From the NCBI RefSeq assembly GCF_000735135.1, contig NZ_JPLZ01000006.1, positions 1,488,001 through 1,552,000 on the forward strand: a stretch of DNA of 64,000 nucleotides, written 5' to 3'. Of this stretch, positions 37,979-46,934 are shown piece by piece. The notes beneath the pieces are model-generated. The model saw only the letters and a program-made list of their open reading frames with translations. It did not search any database and was not told the origin of the DNA. The translations under genes were made by a program, and so were the position numbers. Numbering within the stretch: the first letter of the stretch is position 1; every line of letters begins with the position of its first letter. This DNA comes from Chryseobacterium sp. FH1. GTDB lineage: Bacteria > Bacteroidota > Bacteroidia > Flavobacteriales > Weeksellaceae.

Positions 37979-39445
37979 ATGATTTTAATTGTCGATGATA
38001 ACCAAAACAATATTTATTCATTAAAAAAACTTTTGGAGTCGAAAGATTTCCAGGTTGATACCGCTATTTCTGGTGAAGAAGCTTTGGGAAAAGCATTGAA
38101 GAATAATTACGCGTTGATTATCCTGGATGTCCAAATGCCAGTGATGGACGGCTTCGAAGTTGCTGAAACTTTTTCTGGTTACAGCAAGACCAAAGAGATT
38201 CCCATTATTTTTCTATCCGCAGTCAATAAGGAAAAGGAATTCATCACGCGCGGTTACGCATCTGGTGGAATGGATTACGTGACAAAACCTATCGATCCAG
38301 AAATTCTTCTTTTAAAAGTCAAAACCTTTTACAATTTGCAGGAAAACAGTCTTGCGATGAAGAAGACTCAGCGAAGTCTGGAAAAAGAAGTCAAAGGCAG
38401 AAGGGAAGCTCAAGTGACGATGAGATCGGAAATCGACCATTTTCATTTGATGTTGGAAGCCTTGCCACAGATTGCCTTCACGCTGGATGGTGATGGAAAA
38501 GTGAATTTCGTAAACAGCAAATGGTACGAATATTCCGCATCCGAATTGGAATTTCCAGAAACCCATCCAGACGATAAAAATATCCAATACGAATTTGAAC
38601 GTTGCAAGAAAAAAGGAAAAGCACTCGAGCTGGAATCCCGCATCAAAAATATCACAACTGGAGATTATAGATTTCATTTGCTGAGAATGTCGCCAGTTTA
38701 CGATGGCAAATCAATCAAAAATTGGGTCGGGACTTTTACAGATATAGACGATCAAAAGAAAGTTGAAAAAGAAAAAGACGAGTTCCTCAGTATCGCAAGC
38801 CACGAATTGAAAACACCTTTGACGAGCATCAAAGCTTACATGCAACTCTTGGATCGCAAATTGAAAATCAATGAAGGAACAACGGAAGCCAATTATGTGA
38901 ACAAAGCTCTGTCTCAAGTCGAAAAACTTAACACTTTGATTACAGACCTTCTTGATGTTTCCAAAATCGACAACGGAAAACTCAAAATCAATAAGAAACC
39001 TACGAACTTAGATAGCGTCATTCACACCGCAATAGAAACAATTCTCCAAACGCATGATGACAAAGTGAAAATTACAAGACACGGCTTCATTCCCGATATT
39101 TTGATTCCTCTGGATGCAATCAGGATTGAGCAGGTTTTGATTAATTTTCTTACCAACGCTATCAAATATTCTCCCGAAAACAATCAAGTCATCGTCACAA
39201 CTTTTGTAGATGAAAACGAAGTGAGAGTTAGCGTCACAGACTTTGGAATTGGAATTCCGGATTTCAAGCAAGACGCAGTTTTCAAAAAATTCTACCGCGT
39301 GGAGGAATCGTCTCTTCAGTTCCAAGGAATGGGAATCGGTTTGTACATCTGCTCGGAGATCATCCAGCAACATGACGGAACTATTGGTCTCTCCAGTGTC
39401 GTGGAAGAAGGATCTACGTTTTACTTTACATTACCATTAAACTAA
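37979..39445 (+). CDS. Response regulator-PAS-histidine kinase
   Basis: A 488-residue cytoplasmic kinase with an N-terminal receiver (1-120: LIVDDNQNN, phospho-acceptor in LIILDVQMPVMDGFE, lysine in VTKPID), a coiled linker, a PAS domain (about 150-255), HisKA (about 265-330, SIASHELKTPLTSIKAY) and HATPase (about 375-488). Such receiver-first kinases take input from another kinase. The next gene begins 6 bp later, so it is the first gene of a tightly packed operon of seven genes ending at 45212. Confidence 0.92.
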   Translation: MILIVDDNQNNIYSLKKLLESKDFQVDTAISGEEALGKALKNNYALIILDVQMPVMDGFEVAETFSGYSKTKEIPIIFLSAVNKEKEFITRGYASGGMDYVTKPIDPEILLLKVKTFYNLQENSLAMKKTQRSLEKEVKGRREAQVTMRSEIDHFHLMLEALPQIAFTLDGDGKVNFVNSKWYEYSASELEFPETHPDDKNIQYEFERCKKKGKALELESRIKNITTGDYRFHLLRMSPVYDGKSIKNWVGTFTDIDDQKKVEKEKDEFLSIASHELKTPLTSIKAYMQLLDRKLKINEGTTEANYVNKALSQVEKLNTLITDLLDVSKIDNGKLKINKKPTNLDSVIHTAIETILQTHDDKVKITRHGFIPDILIPLDAIRIEQVLINFLTNAIKYSPENNQVIVTTFVDENEVRVSVTDFGIGIPDFKQDAVFKKFYRVEESSLQFQGMGIGLYICSEIIQQHDGTIGLSSVVEEGSTFYFTLPLN

Positions 39446-39451
39446 TTTTTT

Positions 39452-42400
39452 ATGCCGAAAAAAGTCATTAGAAATCTTCAATTCGGGATTGGATTTTCAT
39501 TATTTATATTAATCGCGAGTTCCATTGCATCTTACTGGAGCATCCAGAAACAGATGGAGCATCGGGAAAATGTTTCTAAAAGCAGAAAATCTGTAACGGC
39601 TGTCAAAGATGTTTTGATTGCCCTTCTGGATGCTGAAACTGGGAACAGAGGTTTCCAGTTGACAGGAAAAGAAAACTTTTTGGAACCATACAACAGAAGT
39701 ATTTCTGAATATTCCAACGCGATAGAATTAGTGAAATCATATGATTTAGGAAATGATGCTCAACTTGAAAGGCTCAAAAATCTGGAGCAGACTGTTGATG
39801 CTAATATGAACAACCTGAAACAGTTTGTTCAAAACAAAAAAGACGGCATTGTGATGACTCAGGATCAGATGATTCAGAGCAAAGTTTACATGGACAGATG
39901 CAGAAATCTGGTTCATGATTTTGTCAAACTTGAAGAGACTCAGTTGGATCAAAAGAACAAAGACCTCAATTCATCATCCAATATTACCGTTTTATTCATT
40001 TTGTTTTCAGCGCTGTCTGCCATTGCTGTGACTGTGTTTTTCTACATCAAGCTAAGAAATGACTTGCTTAGAAGAGATAGATTGGAAAAAGAATTAAAGG
40101 CCAAAGATATAGAAATTTCAAATCGTGTCAGCGTCATTCAGCAAGTTGCAAATCGTGTTTCCAATGGAGATTATGATCAGAAAATTTTTGATAATTACGA
40201 CGGAGATTTAGGTGATTTGGTGGAGTCTCTCAACCACATGACGGATTCTCTCAAAGAATCCTTTGACAAATTGAATCGAAGTGATTGGCATCAGAAAGGT
40301 CTGGCTTTGCTTAATGAATCTCTGGTCGGAAACAAATCGGTGAGCCAAGTGACAATCGATTCACTTAATCAATTGATTGAATATGGAAATTGTACAAATG
40401 GTGCTGTTTATTTGTTAGATGAAGGTCAGTTGCGACTGACGACCGCTTTCGGATTGGAAAATTCGATGAAGCAATCCTTTGATTTGGGTGAAGGAATGGT
40501 TGGTCAGGCTTTTGTTCAAAAAATGCCGAAAGTTTACAACGATCTTAATGAAGATGATTTTTCAATATCGTTCGCGACTGGCAAAATCAAGATCAATGCT
40601 ATTCTATTAATCCCGATTATTTTGAATAATGAAGCGATTGGCGTTTTGGAATTAAGCTCTTGCACCAATTTTGACCAAGATCAAATTGAATATTTTGCAG
40701 AAGGAAGCAGAAATATTGCAATCGCACTCAACGCGGCAAAAGGCCGTGAAAAAGAACAACGATTGTTGGAGGAAACTCAGGCACAGTCGGAAGAACTTCA
40801 GGTCCAACATTCTGAATTGGAAAACCTGAACACAGAATTGGAAGCGCAAACCCAAAAATTACAAGCTTCTGAGGAAGAATTGAAAGTACAGCAGGAAGAA
40901 TTGATGCAGACCAATACGGAATTGGAAGAACGTTCAAAATTATTGGAGGAAAAAAACCACTTGATTGCAGAACGAAATGCCGAGATTCAGAAGAAAGCGG
41001 AAGAATTGGAATTGAGTACAAAATACAAATCGGAATTCCTGGCAAATATGTCACACGAATTGCGAACGCCATTGAACTCAATTTTGCTTCTTTCAAGATT
41101 GATGGCAGAAAATTCTGATAAGAATCTGAACGAAGACCAAGTAGAATCTGCAAAAGTCATCCAAAGTTCGGGAACGAGTCTTCTGACTTTGATCGATGAG
41201 ATTTTAGATTTAGCTAAGATTGAATCGGGGAAAATGTCACTTGAATATCAAGAAGTTTTCTTGGAAGATGTGGTGAAAGATCTCAAAAACCTGATGAATC
41301 CCGTTGTGAAAAACAAAGGCATAGAATTTAATATCAATATAGAAGATGATCTAGAAAAATCCCTTGAGACAGACCGTCTGCGTTTGGATCAGGTATTGAG
41401 AAATCTTCTTTCCAACGCTATCAAATTTACGAAAGAAGGAGGCGTTGAATTGAACATCAAACAAGATTCTAAAAATCAGGACAACATCATTTTCTCTGTG
41501 AAAGATACGGGAATCGGAATTCCGGAAGAGAAACAGAAAGTAATTTTCGAAGCGTTCCAGCAGGCTGATGGATCCACACAGCGCAAGTTTGGTGGAACAG
41601 GTTTGGGATTGAGCATCAGTCGTGAGATCGCCAAATTACTCGGAGGCGAATTGCTTTTGGAAAGTACCGTAAATGAAGGAAGTGAGTTCAGTTTGGTGAT
41701 TCCGAAAAATGAATTGTCAAAAATTAAAATCATTGAGAAAGATCAAAACGCCGATCAGATTTTAGCGGATGAAATTAAGGAAATAGATTTCGAAGTTTCA
41801 TCCACATACGCAACTCTAGAAATTCCTGAAGATGTGGCTGATGATCGCGATAATATTACGGATGAAGACAAAGTGATTTTGATTGTGGAAGATGACACCA
41901 ATTTTGCAAAAGCACTTTTGAAATATGCAAGATTGCAGAATTACAAAGGCATCGTCGCAGTGAGAGGAGATCATGCACTTCCGGCCGCGTTGCAATATCA
42001 TCCTTCCGCTATTCTCCTGGATGTTCAGCTTCCTGTGAAAGATGGTTGGCAAGTGATGGACGAATTGAAGGCTAATTCGAAAACCAAACCAATTCCGGTT
42101 CATATGATGTCTGCGATGCAAGTGAGACAGCAGAGTTTAATGAAAGGCGCTATAGATTTCATTAATAAACCTATTGCGATGGATCAGATGACGGAAGTTT
42201 TCAGAAAGATTGAAGATGCGCTGAAAAGATCACCACAGAAAGTATTGATCGTGGAGGAAAATGCCAAACATGCAAGTGCTTTGTCTTATTTCTTAAGCAA
42301 TTTTGACATCTCTCTTTCCATCGAAGATAATGTGGAAGACAGTGTGAAAGCTTTAAATTCTGACGCTACAGATTGTGTGATTTTGGACATCGGGCCAGAC

Positions 42401-43042
42401 AGAAGAAATGGCTATAAAATCTTAGAATCGATTAAGAATTATGAAGGCATGGAAAACTTGCCGATCATTATTTTTACGGAGAGAAATCTTTCCAAATCCG
42501 AAGAACTTAAAATCAGAGAGTACGCAGATTCCATCGTCGTGAAAACGGCGCATTCTTACCAAAGGATTTTGGACGAAGTTGGCCTGTTCTTACATTTGGT
42601 CGAAGAGAAGAATACGACTGTTGAAGCCATTAGAAATAAAACTTTAGGCTCATTGACAGAAGTCTTGAGTGGGAAAAAAATCCTGATCACAGATGATGAC
42701 GTTCGGAATATATTCTCATTGTCAAAAGCATTGGAGAAATATAAAGTAGACGTGGTTCTGGCGATGGACGGCAAGCAGGCATTAGAACAAATCAAGCAAA
42801 ACCCTGACATAGATGTAGTCTTGATGGATATGATGATGCCAGAGATGGATGGCTACGAAACCATTCAGGAAATCAGAAAAATGCCGAGTTACAAAAAATT
42901 GCCAATCATTGCGGTGACTGCAAAATCTATGATTGGTGATCGGGAAAAATGTCTGCAGGCTGGCGCATCCGATTATATCACGAAACCTGTGGATATAGAT
43001 CAGTTGCTGTCATTGCTACGTGTTTGGTTATATGAAAGTTAA
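39452..43042 (+). CDS. CHASE3-HAMP-GAF hybrid histidine kinase with three receivers
   Basis: A 1196-residue membrane hybrid kinase. Segment 10-30 is a membrane helix, 40-178 a periplasmic CHASE3 sensor (LLDAETGNRGFQLTGKENF), 180-200 a second helix, 215-275 HAMP, 290-435 GAF. A long coiled coil (440-525) leads to HisKA (530-595, NMSHELRTPLNSIL) and HATPase (640-750). Three receivers follow: 805-915 (LLDVQLPVKDGW), 925-1040 (LDIGPDRRNG, with the first acidic pair altered to EEN) and 1065-1190 (LMDMMMPEMDGYE). The middle receiver is atypical and may be a weak phospho-acceptor. It lies in an operon with two single-domain regulators, CheR and CheB. Confidence 0.93.
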   Translation: MPKKVIRNLQFGIGFSLFILIASSIASYWSIQKQMEHRENVSKSRKSVTAVKDVLIALLDAETGNRGFQLTGKENFLEPYNRSISEYSNAIELVKSYDLGNDAQLERLKNLEQTVDANMNNLKQFVQNKKDGIVMTQDQMIQSKVYMDRCRNLVHDFVKLEETQLDQKNKDLNSSSNITVLFILFSALSAIAVTVFFYIKLRNDLLRRDRLEKELKAKDIEISNRVSVIQQVANRVSNGDYDQKIFDNYDGDLGDLVESLNHMTDSLKESFDKLNRSDWHQKGLALLNESLVGNKSVSQVTIDSLNQLIEYGNCTNGAVYLLDEGQLRLTTAFGLENSMKQSFDLGEGMVGQAFVQKMPKVYNDLNEDDFSISFATGKIKINAILLIPIILNNEAIGVLELSSCTNFDQDQIEYFAEGSRNIAIALNAAKGREKEQRLLEETQAQSEELQVQHSELENLNTELEAQTQKLQASEEELKVQQEELMQTNTELEERSKLLEEKNHLIAERNAEIQKKAEELELSTKYKSEFLANMSHELRTPLNSILLLSRLMAENSDKNLNEDQVESAKVIQSSGTSLLTLIDEILDLAKIESGKMSLEYQEVFLEDVVKDLKNLMNPVVKNKGIEFNINIEDDLEKSLETDRLRLDQVLRNLLSNAIKFTKEGGVELNIKQDSKNQDNIIFSVKDTGIGIPEEKQKVIFEAFQQADGSTQRKFGGTGLGLSISREIAKLLGGELLLESTVNEGSEFSLVIPKNELSKIKIIEKDQNADQILADEIKEIDFEVSSTYATLEIPEDVADDRDNITDEDKVILIVEDDTNFAKALLKYARLQNYKGIVAVRGDHALPAALQYHPSAILLDVQLPVKDGWQVMDELKANSKTKPIPVHMMSAMQVRQQSLMKGAIDFINKPIAMDQMTEVFRKIEDALKRSPQKVLIVEENAKHASALSYFLSNFDISLSIEDNVEDSVKALNSDATDCVILDIGPDRRNGYKILESIKNYEGMENLPIIIFTERNLSKSEELKIREYADSIVVKTAHSYQRILDEVGLFLHLVEEKNTTVEAIRNKTLGSLTEVLSGKKILITDDDVRNIFSLSKALEKYKVDVVLAMDGKQALEQIKQNPDIDVVLMDMMMPEMDGYETIQEIRKMPSYKKLPIIAVTAKSMIGDREKCLQAGASDYITKPVDIDQLLSLLRVWLYES

Positions 43043-43060
43043 AAGTTTTTTAAGTTTTAA

Positions 43061-43426
43061 ATGAGTACAAGAATTTTAATAGTGGATGACGATCCAAACA
43101 ATATATTTGCCCTGAGACTGACTCTGAAAGCGCGTGGTTACAAGTTAGAAAGTAGCACGATGGCGGAAGAGGCAATTCGGATTTTAAAAGAAGAAAATGA
43201 TTTTTGTATCGTACTGATGGATATGATGATGCCGGAAATTGACGGCTATGAAGCGATAAAGATCATTCGAAGCACGCCGGAAATCAGCAAAGTTCCAATC
43301 ATCGCTGTCACTGCACAAGCGATGGAGGAAGACCGAAGAAAGTGTCTGGAAGCAGGCGCACAAGATTATATTAAAAAACCCATTGACGTAGATCTACTAC
43401 TCAGTGCTATCGAAAAATATTGCTAA
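43061..43426 (+). CDS. Single-domain response regulator
   Basis: A 121-residue receiver with no output domain. Key residues are in LIVDDDPNN, the acceptor aspartate in VLMDMMMPEIDGYE, the threonine in IIAVTAQ and the lysine in YIKKPID. It closely resembles the third receiver of the upstream hybrid kinase, suggesting duplication. Its stop codon overlaps the start of cheR (TAATG), which implies translational coupling. It probably shuttles phosphate within the module. Confidence 0.9.
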   Translation: MSTRILIVDDDPNNIFALRLTLKARGYKLESSTMAEEAIRILKEENDFCIVLMDMMMPEIDGYEAIKIIRSTPEISKVPIIAVTAQAMEEDRRKCLEAGAQDYIKKPIDVDLLLSAIEKYC

Positions 43427-44256
43427 TGTTGGAGCCAAGCATCGTAAAAGATAATGAAATAGAACATCTGATCAAGGATGTCTACGAATCTTACGGTTAC
43501 GATTTTTCACTATACAGCCGAGCATCTTTCAAAAGAAGGGTGAATAGAATATGTGTGATAGACAGATTTACGAGCTACGCAGAATTGCGTTATCAAGTGT
43601 TGAACGACGGCGATTATTTCAAACATTTTATAGAAGAAATTACAGTGAATGTCACTGAGATGTTTCGTGATCCCTTATTTTTCAAATCGCTTCGGGAGAA
43701 GATTTTGCCACAATTAGGCACATTTCCTTTGATCAGGATTTGGGTCGCAGGATGTTCGACTGGCGAAGAAGCCTACTCAATCGCAATTTTGTTGAAGGAA
43801 GCTGGACTTTATCACAAATGTTTGATCTATGGAACTGATATCAATCCATCGGTTTTGGAAACTGCAAGAGCGGGGATTTTTCCGATGCATCACATGAAAA
43901 CCTATTCGGAAAATTATATGCTTTCTGGAGGGAAGAAGGATTTTTCTGATTATTATACTGCGAATTATGACAATGCCAGATTTGATAAAAGTCTGCAGGA
44001 AAAACTTATTTTAAGTACCCATAATTTGGTTTCAGATAGTTCTTTCAACAGTTTTCAGCTGATTGTCTGTCGCAATGTTTTGATTTATTTTGATAAGGAA
44101 TTGCAGGAGCGCGTATTTGGTCTTTTTGATGCAAGCTTGGAAAATTTGGGTTATTTGGCTTTGGGTTCCAAAGAAACTTTGAGATTTTCCACTTTGAGCA
44201 AATTTTACAGACAAATGGAAGATCAGAAGATCTGGAAGAAATTGGATTATAACTAA
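43426..44256 (+). CDS. cheR: CheR-type protein-glutamate methyltransferase
   Basis: A 276-residue S-adenosylmethionine-dependent methyltransferase of the CheR family. It has the N-terminal helical domain (about 1-75) and the Rossmann domain with the SAM motif WVAGCSTGEEAYSIA near residue 105, GTDINPSVLETAR, and CRNVLIYFDKELQERV near residue 205. The ATG at 43426 overlaps the preceding stop codon; a TTG two codons earlier is less likely. No methyl-accepting chemoreceptor or CheA is in the window, so the usual substrate is missing. The substrate could be the hybrid kinase itself; this is an inference. Confidence 0.87.
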   Translation: MLEPSIVKDNEIEHLIKDVYESYGYDFSLYSRASFKRRVNRICVIDRFTSYAELRYQVLNDGDYFKHFIEEITVNVTEMFRDPLFFKSLREKILPQLGTFPLIRIWVAGCSTGEEAYSIAILLKEAGLYHKCLIYGTDINPSVLETARAGIFPMHHMKTYSENYMLSGGKKDFSDYYTANYDNARFDKSLQEKLILSTHNLVSDSSFNSFQLIVCRNVLIYFDKELQERVFGLFDASLENLGYLALGSKETLRFSTLSKFYRQMEDQKIWKKLDYN

Positions 44257-44261
44257 TTGTG

Positions 44262-44837
44262 ATGGAAGCGAATGATTTCAAGACGGAGTTGGTTGTAATT
44301 GGCGGATCTGCAGGTAGTTTGCAGGTGATTTTGGAAATGCTCAAGAATTTGAATGACCATCTTGATTTTCCAATGGTTCTTGTTCTACATCGGAAAGCGC
44401 AAGCCATCAGCATTCTTCCAAAACTGTTGCAGAAATTTTCAAAACTTGAAGTTATTGAGATTGAGGATAAAACTGAGATCGAAAATAATAAAATATATAT
44501 TGTTCCTTCGGATTATCATTTGTTGTTCGAAACTAAAAATTCAGTCTCGCTTGATGGTTCCGAAAAAATGAATTACTCGCGTCCGTCCATCGATGTGATT
44601 TTCAGATCGGCATCAGAGATATTTGGAGAAGGTGTTGTCGCAGTTTTGTTGTCAGGCGCCAATGCAGACGGCGTGGAAGGCTTGAACTACATCAAAAAAA
44701 ATAATGGAAAAGTTTGGATTCAGGATCCGGAAACGGCCGAGGTCAATTATATGCCAATGCAGGCAAAATTAAACGTAGATTACGACCTGATAACGACCCC
44801 CGAAGATTTGGCAAAATATATTAATCAATTGAAATAA
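44262..44837 (+). CDS. cheB: CheB-type methylesterase domain without receiver
   Basis: A 191-residue protein made only of the CheB catalytic domain. The catalytic triad is intact: serine in GGSAGSLQV, histidine in VLVLHRKAQ and aspartate in SGANADGVEGL; the product-side MPMQA block is also present. The usual N-terminal receiver is absent, so control must come from another protein such as the neighbouring receivers. It is 5 bp after cheR. A GTG directly precedes the ATG, so one extra codon is possible. Confidence 0.87.
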   Translation: MEANDFKTELVVIGGSAGSLQVILEMLKNLNDHLDFPMVLVLHRKAQAISILPKLLQKFSKLEVIEIEDKTEIENNKIYIVPSDYHLLFETKNSVSLDGSEKMNYSRPSIDVIFRSASEIFGEGVVAVLLSGANADGVEGLNYIKKNNGKVWIQDPETAEVNYMPMQAKLNVDYDLITTPEDLAKYINQLK

Positions 44838-44852
44838 CTAACTATATATAAG

Positions 44853-45212
44853 ATGAATAAAATTTTAATATTTGACGATGACACCAGCATTCTGGAAGTG
44901 ATCAGCATAATTTTCGAGGAAAATGGCTATAAGGTCGAAATCTCCGAAACTTCGCACGACATTATCCAAAAAGTTGAAGCTTTCCGCCCAGATGTGATTT
45001 TGATGGACAATTGGATTCCCAATATCGGTGGAGTAGAAGCGACCAAACTTTTGAAAAGTCACGCAGAGTTCAAAGATATTCCGGTGATCTATGTGACGGC
45101 GAATAGCGACATCAAAACCTTGGCCGACAGTGCGCAGGCAGATGATTTCGTAGCGAAACCATTTAATTTAGAAGACTTGGAAGAGAAAGTTGCTTTTTAT
45201 ATGAAAAAGTAA
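44853..45212 (+). CDS. Single-domain response regulator
   Basis: A 119-residue receiver. Acidic residues are in LIFDDDTS, the acceptor aspartate is in VILMDNWIPNIGG, threonine in VIYVTANS and lysine in FVAKPFN. It is divergent from the regulator at 43061. It is the last gene of the operon; no strong terminator was seen before the convergent gene that ends at 45222. Confidence 0.88.
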   Translation: MNKILIFDDDTSILEVISIIFEENGYKVEISETSHDIIQKVEAFRPDVILMDNWIPNIGGVEATKLLKSHAEFKDIPVIYVTANSDIKTLADSAQADDFVAKPFNLEDLEEKVAFYMKK

Positions 45213-45221
45213 TTTCCTAAT

Positions 45222-45836
45222 TTAAAACTCCAAGATTCCATCTGCAAAATTTTTCCACTGCGTTTTGGAAATGCCGAACATTCCACCGAATGCGATGACG
45301 AAATTTCTGATTTTACCTATCAGATTTGTTTTCATATTCGGGGTTTCGTTTCTTCCGTAGATGCTCATTTGGATGTAAGTTGCAGATCTTGAAATTGAAA
45401 ATACAGAAGCAGATTGATCGGAATAGAAATGAGCAATGTGTCCATTTTCTTTTTGTGAAGGTGGCGAGGTTGGAACACAATTCATCAAAATATTTTCAAG
45501 CTCATCATTTTTCAGAAAATAATTGCTCAAGGTAATGATCTTTACCCAATCAAAGCCTTTTGTCTCGGGATTTCCAGGCCCTGGAATATCAATTCTAATT
45601 AAGTCGCCTTCTTTTGGAATTCGGTTTACAGGTGTACCATTTTGGTCAAAATGTTTGAATTTGGCACCACCTTTTCCACCGAATTCTTGCCAACGGTTGA
45701 TATCAAAAAATCTTCCTTTTAAAATTTCAAATCCAGAAAACGCAAGTTGCGCATCTGAATATTCTTTGAAGCTTTCTGTATCATGGAAACTTCCTTTTTC
45801 TTGCTGAGGAACGCCGGGAATTTGTTTAGCTTTCAT
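45222..45836 (-). CDS. Hypothetical soluble protein
   Basis: A 204-residue protein that I do not recognise. It has no signal peptide or membrane segment. The middle carries a glycine/lysine-rich turn (FGGKGGAKFKHFD) and IPKEGDLIRIDIPGPGNPETKGFDWVKI, which looks like a beta-rich domain. The C-terminus is helical with a conserved-looking tryptophan. It is convergent with the two-component operon and lies downstream of the DUF892 gene, from which a terminator separates it. Confidence 0.6.
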   Translation of the reverse strand: MKAKQIPGVPQQEKGSFHDTESFKEYSDAQLAFSGFEILKGRFFDINRWQEFGGKGGAKFKHFDQNGTPVNRIPKEGDLIRIDIPGPGNPETKGFDWVKIITLSNYFLKNDELENILMNCVPTSPPSQKENGHIAHFYSDQSASVFSISRSATYIQMSIYGRNETPNMKTNLIGKIRNFVIAFGGMFGISKTQWKNFADGILEF

Positions 45837-45863
45837 TTATGGGAGAGTGATTAGTTTAAAAGA

Positions 45864-45888
45864 AAAATTCCGGATGAACCGGAATTTT
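45864..45888 (-). terminator. Terminator of the second DUF892 gene
   Basis: A 10-bp perfect stem (45864-45873 with 45879-45888) has a 5-nt loop. On the minus strand it runs into a T-rich tract and lies 10 bp after the stop codon of the DUF892 gene. Confidence 0.75.
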
Positions 45889-45897
45889 GACTGAATT

Positions 45898-46518
45898 TTA
45901 CTTTGCTTTTGTATTAAGATTTGTGTCTGCGATGCTGGACAGCAAATCGTCACATTGTTTTTCTTCTTCCAAAGTTTCCAACAGATTTTTGAGACATCTT
46001 TTTTCTTTCATAACTTTTGCAAATGCTGCAAGCGTTCCATAAGTTGCAATCTCGTAGTGCTCAATTTTTTGAGAAGCGGCGATGATTCCTGCATCTCTCA
46101 CTGCGCCTGGCTCTGTTTCTTCCATGATGCTTTTTCCCTCGTCTAAAAGGCCTTGCATTGCGTCACATTTTTCAGCTTCGGCTTTTTTACCAAGTGCGGA
46201 GAAACAATCTTCCAATCGTTTTACTTGATTTTTGGTTTCAGCAATGTGATTGGTGATGGCGGTTTTCAATTTTTTGTCTGTTGCATTTTTCTCCATTTTT
46301 GGCAAAGCTTTTAGGAGCGCTTTTTCTGCCCAATAGATATCTTTCAATCCATCTTCGAAAAGATCTTCCAGTTTCTTCGCCGCATCTTTTTTCGCAGGGA
46401 CTTTTTTAGCTTTAGATTTGGTTGCAGGTGCTTTAGATGTTGCTGTTTTCGAAGTTGTTGTCTTTGTCGATGTCTTCGGGGCTGTAGTTTTTTTTGGTGT
46501 TGCGGTGTTTGTGGCCAT
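45898..46518 (-). CDS. DUF892 ferritin-like protein with long basic N-terminal tail
   Basis: A 206-residue paralogue of the DUF892 protein at 30533. The C-terminal 155 residues form the same four-helix bundle, with KIEHYEIATYGTL as the ligand helix. The N-terminal 48 residues are only lysine, threonine, alanine, serine and proline, resembling a histone H1 tail, and should bind DNA or another polyanion. A Dps-like role in protecting DNA is an attractive inference. No TTATGA-N6-TCATAA operator precedes it, so it is probably regulated differently from its paralogue. Confidence 0.87.
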   Translation of the reverse strand: MATNTATPKKTTAPKTSTKTTTSKTATSKAPATKSKAKKVPAKKDAAKKLEDLFEDGLKDIYWAEKALLKALPKMEKNATDKKLKTAITNHIAETKNQVKRLEDCFSALGKKAEAEKCDAMQGLLDEGKSIMEETEPGAVRDAGIIAASQKIEHYEIATYGTLAAFAKVMKEKRCLKNLLETLEEEKQCDDLLSSIADTNLNTKAK

Positions 46519-46934
46519 AATATTTTGTTGTTTTATGATTTGTATTTTCGATGTGGCAACTATTGTACCGTTAAATTAAATGTTTGTTTAATTTTTATTT
46601 GATTAATATTATTCTTGTTGATATTTTATTATTATGTTTAAATTTTCCTTAATGATAGAAATTTTTTAACAGCTTTATTAATAATTATTTAATGTTTTTG
46701 CATCTTCTGTATTAGTGTAGTAAAAGATTGTATTTTAAAGTAAATTTATTAAAGTGTAATAATTAACTTAAGTTAATCAAAATGGTGTAAACCAATTAAT
46801 TAATGTTATCTTTGCTTTATTAATTATCACTGTGAAGCTGCTGATATTAATTTGATTAATACAATTGCCATTCGCTTCACCTTATTTTTTTGCTGTAATG
46901 ATGGCTTACAGCGCGTTTTTATCTCTCAAATTAT
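46519..46934. other. Long AT-rich divergent intergenic region
   Basis: No gene is supported. A -7 box TATCTTTG at 46807-46814 on the plus strand probably drives the acyl-CoA dehydrogenase with a leader of about 115 nt. One half-palindrome TTATGA at 46533 lacks its partner. Confidence 0.45.

Noticed and set aside
46530-46547. Possible sixth TTATGA-N6-TCATAA operator before the second DUF892 gene
   Set aside because: Only the left half is present and no -7 box has the required spacing.
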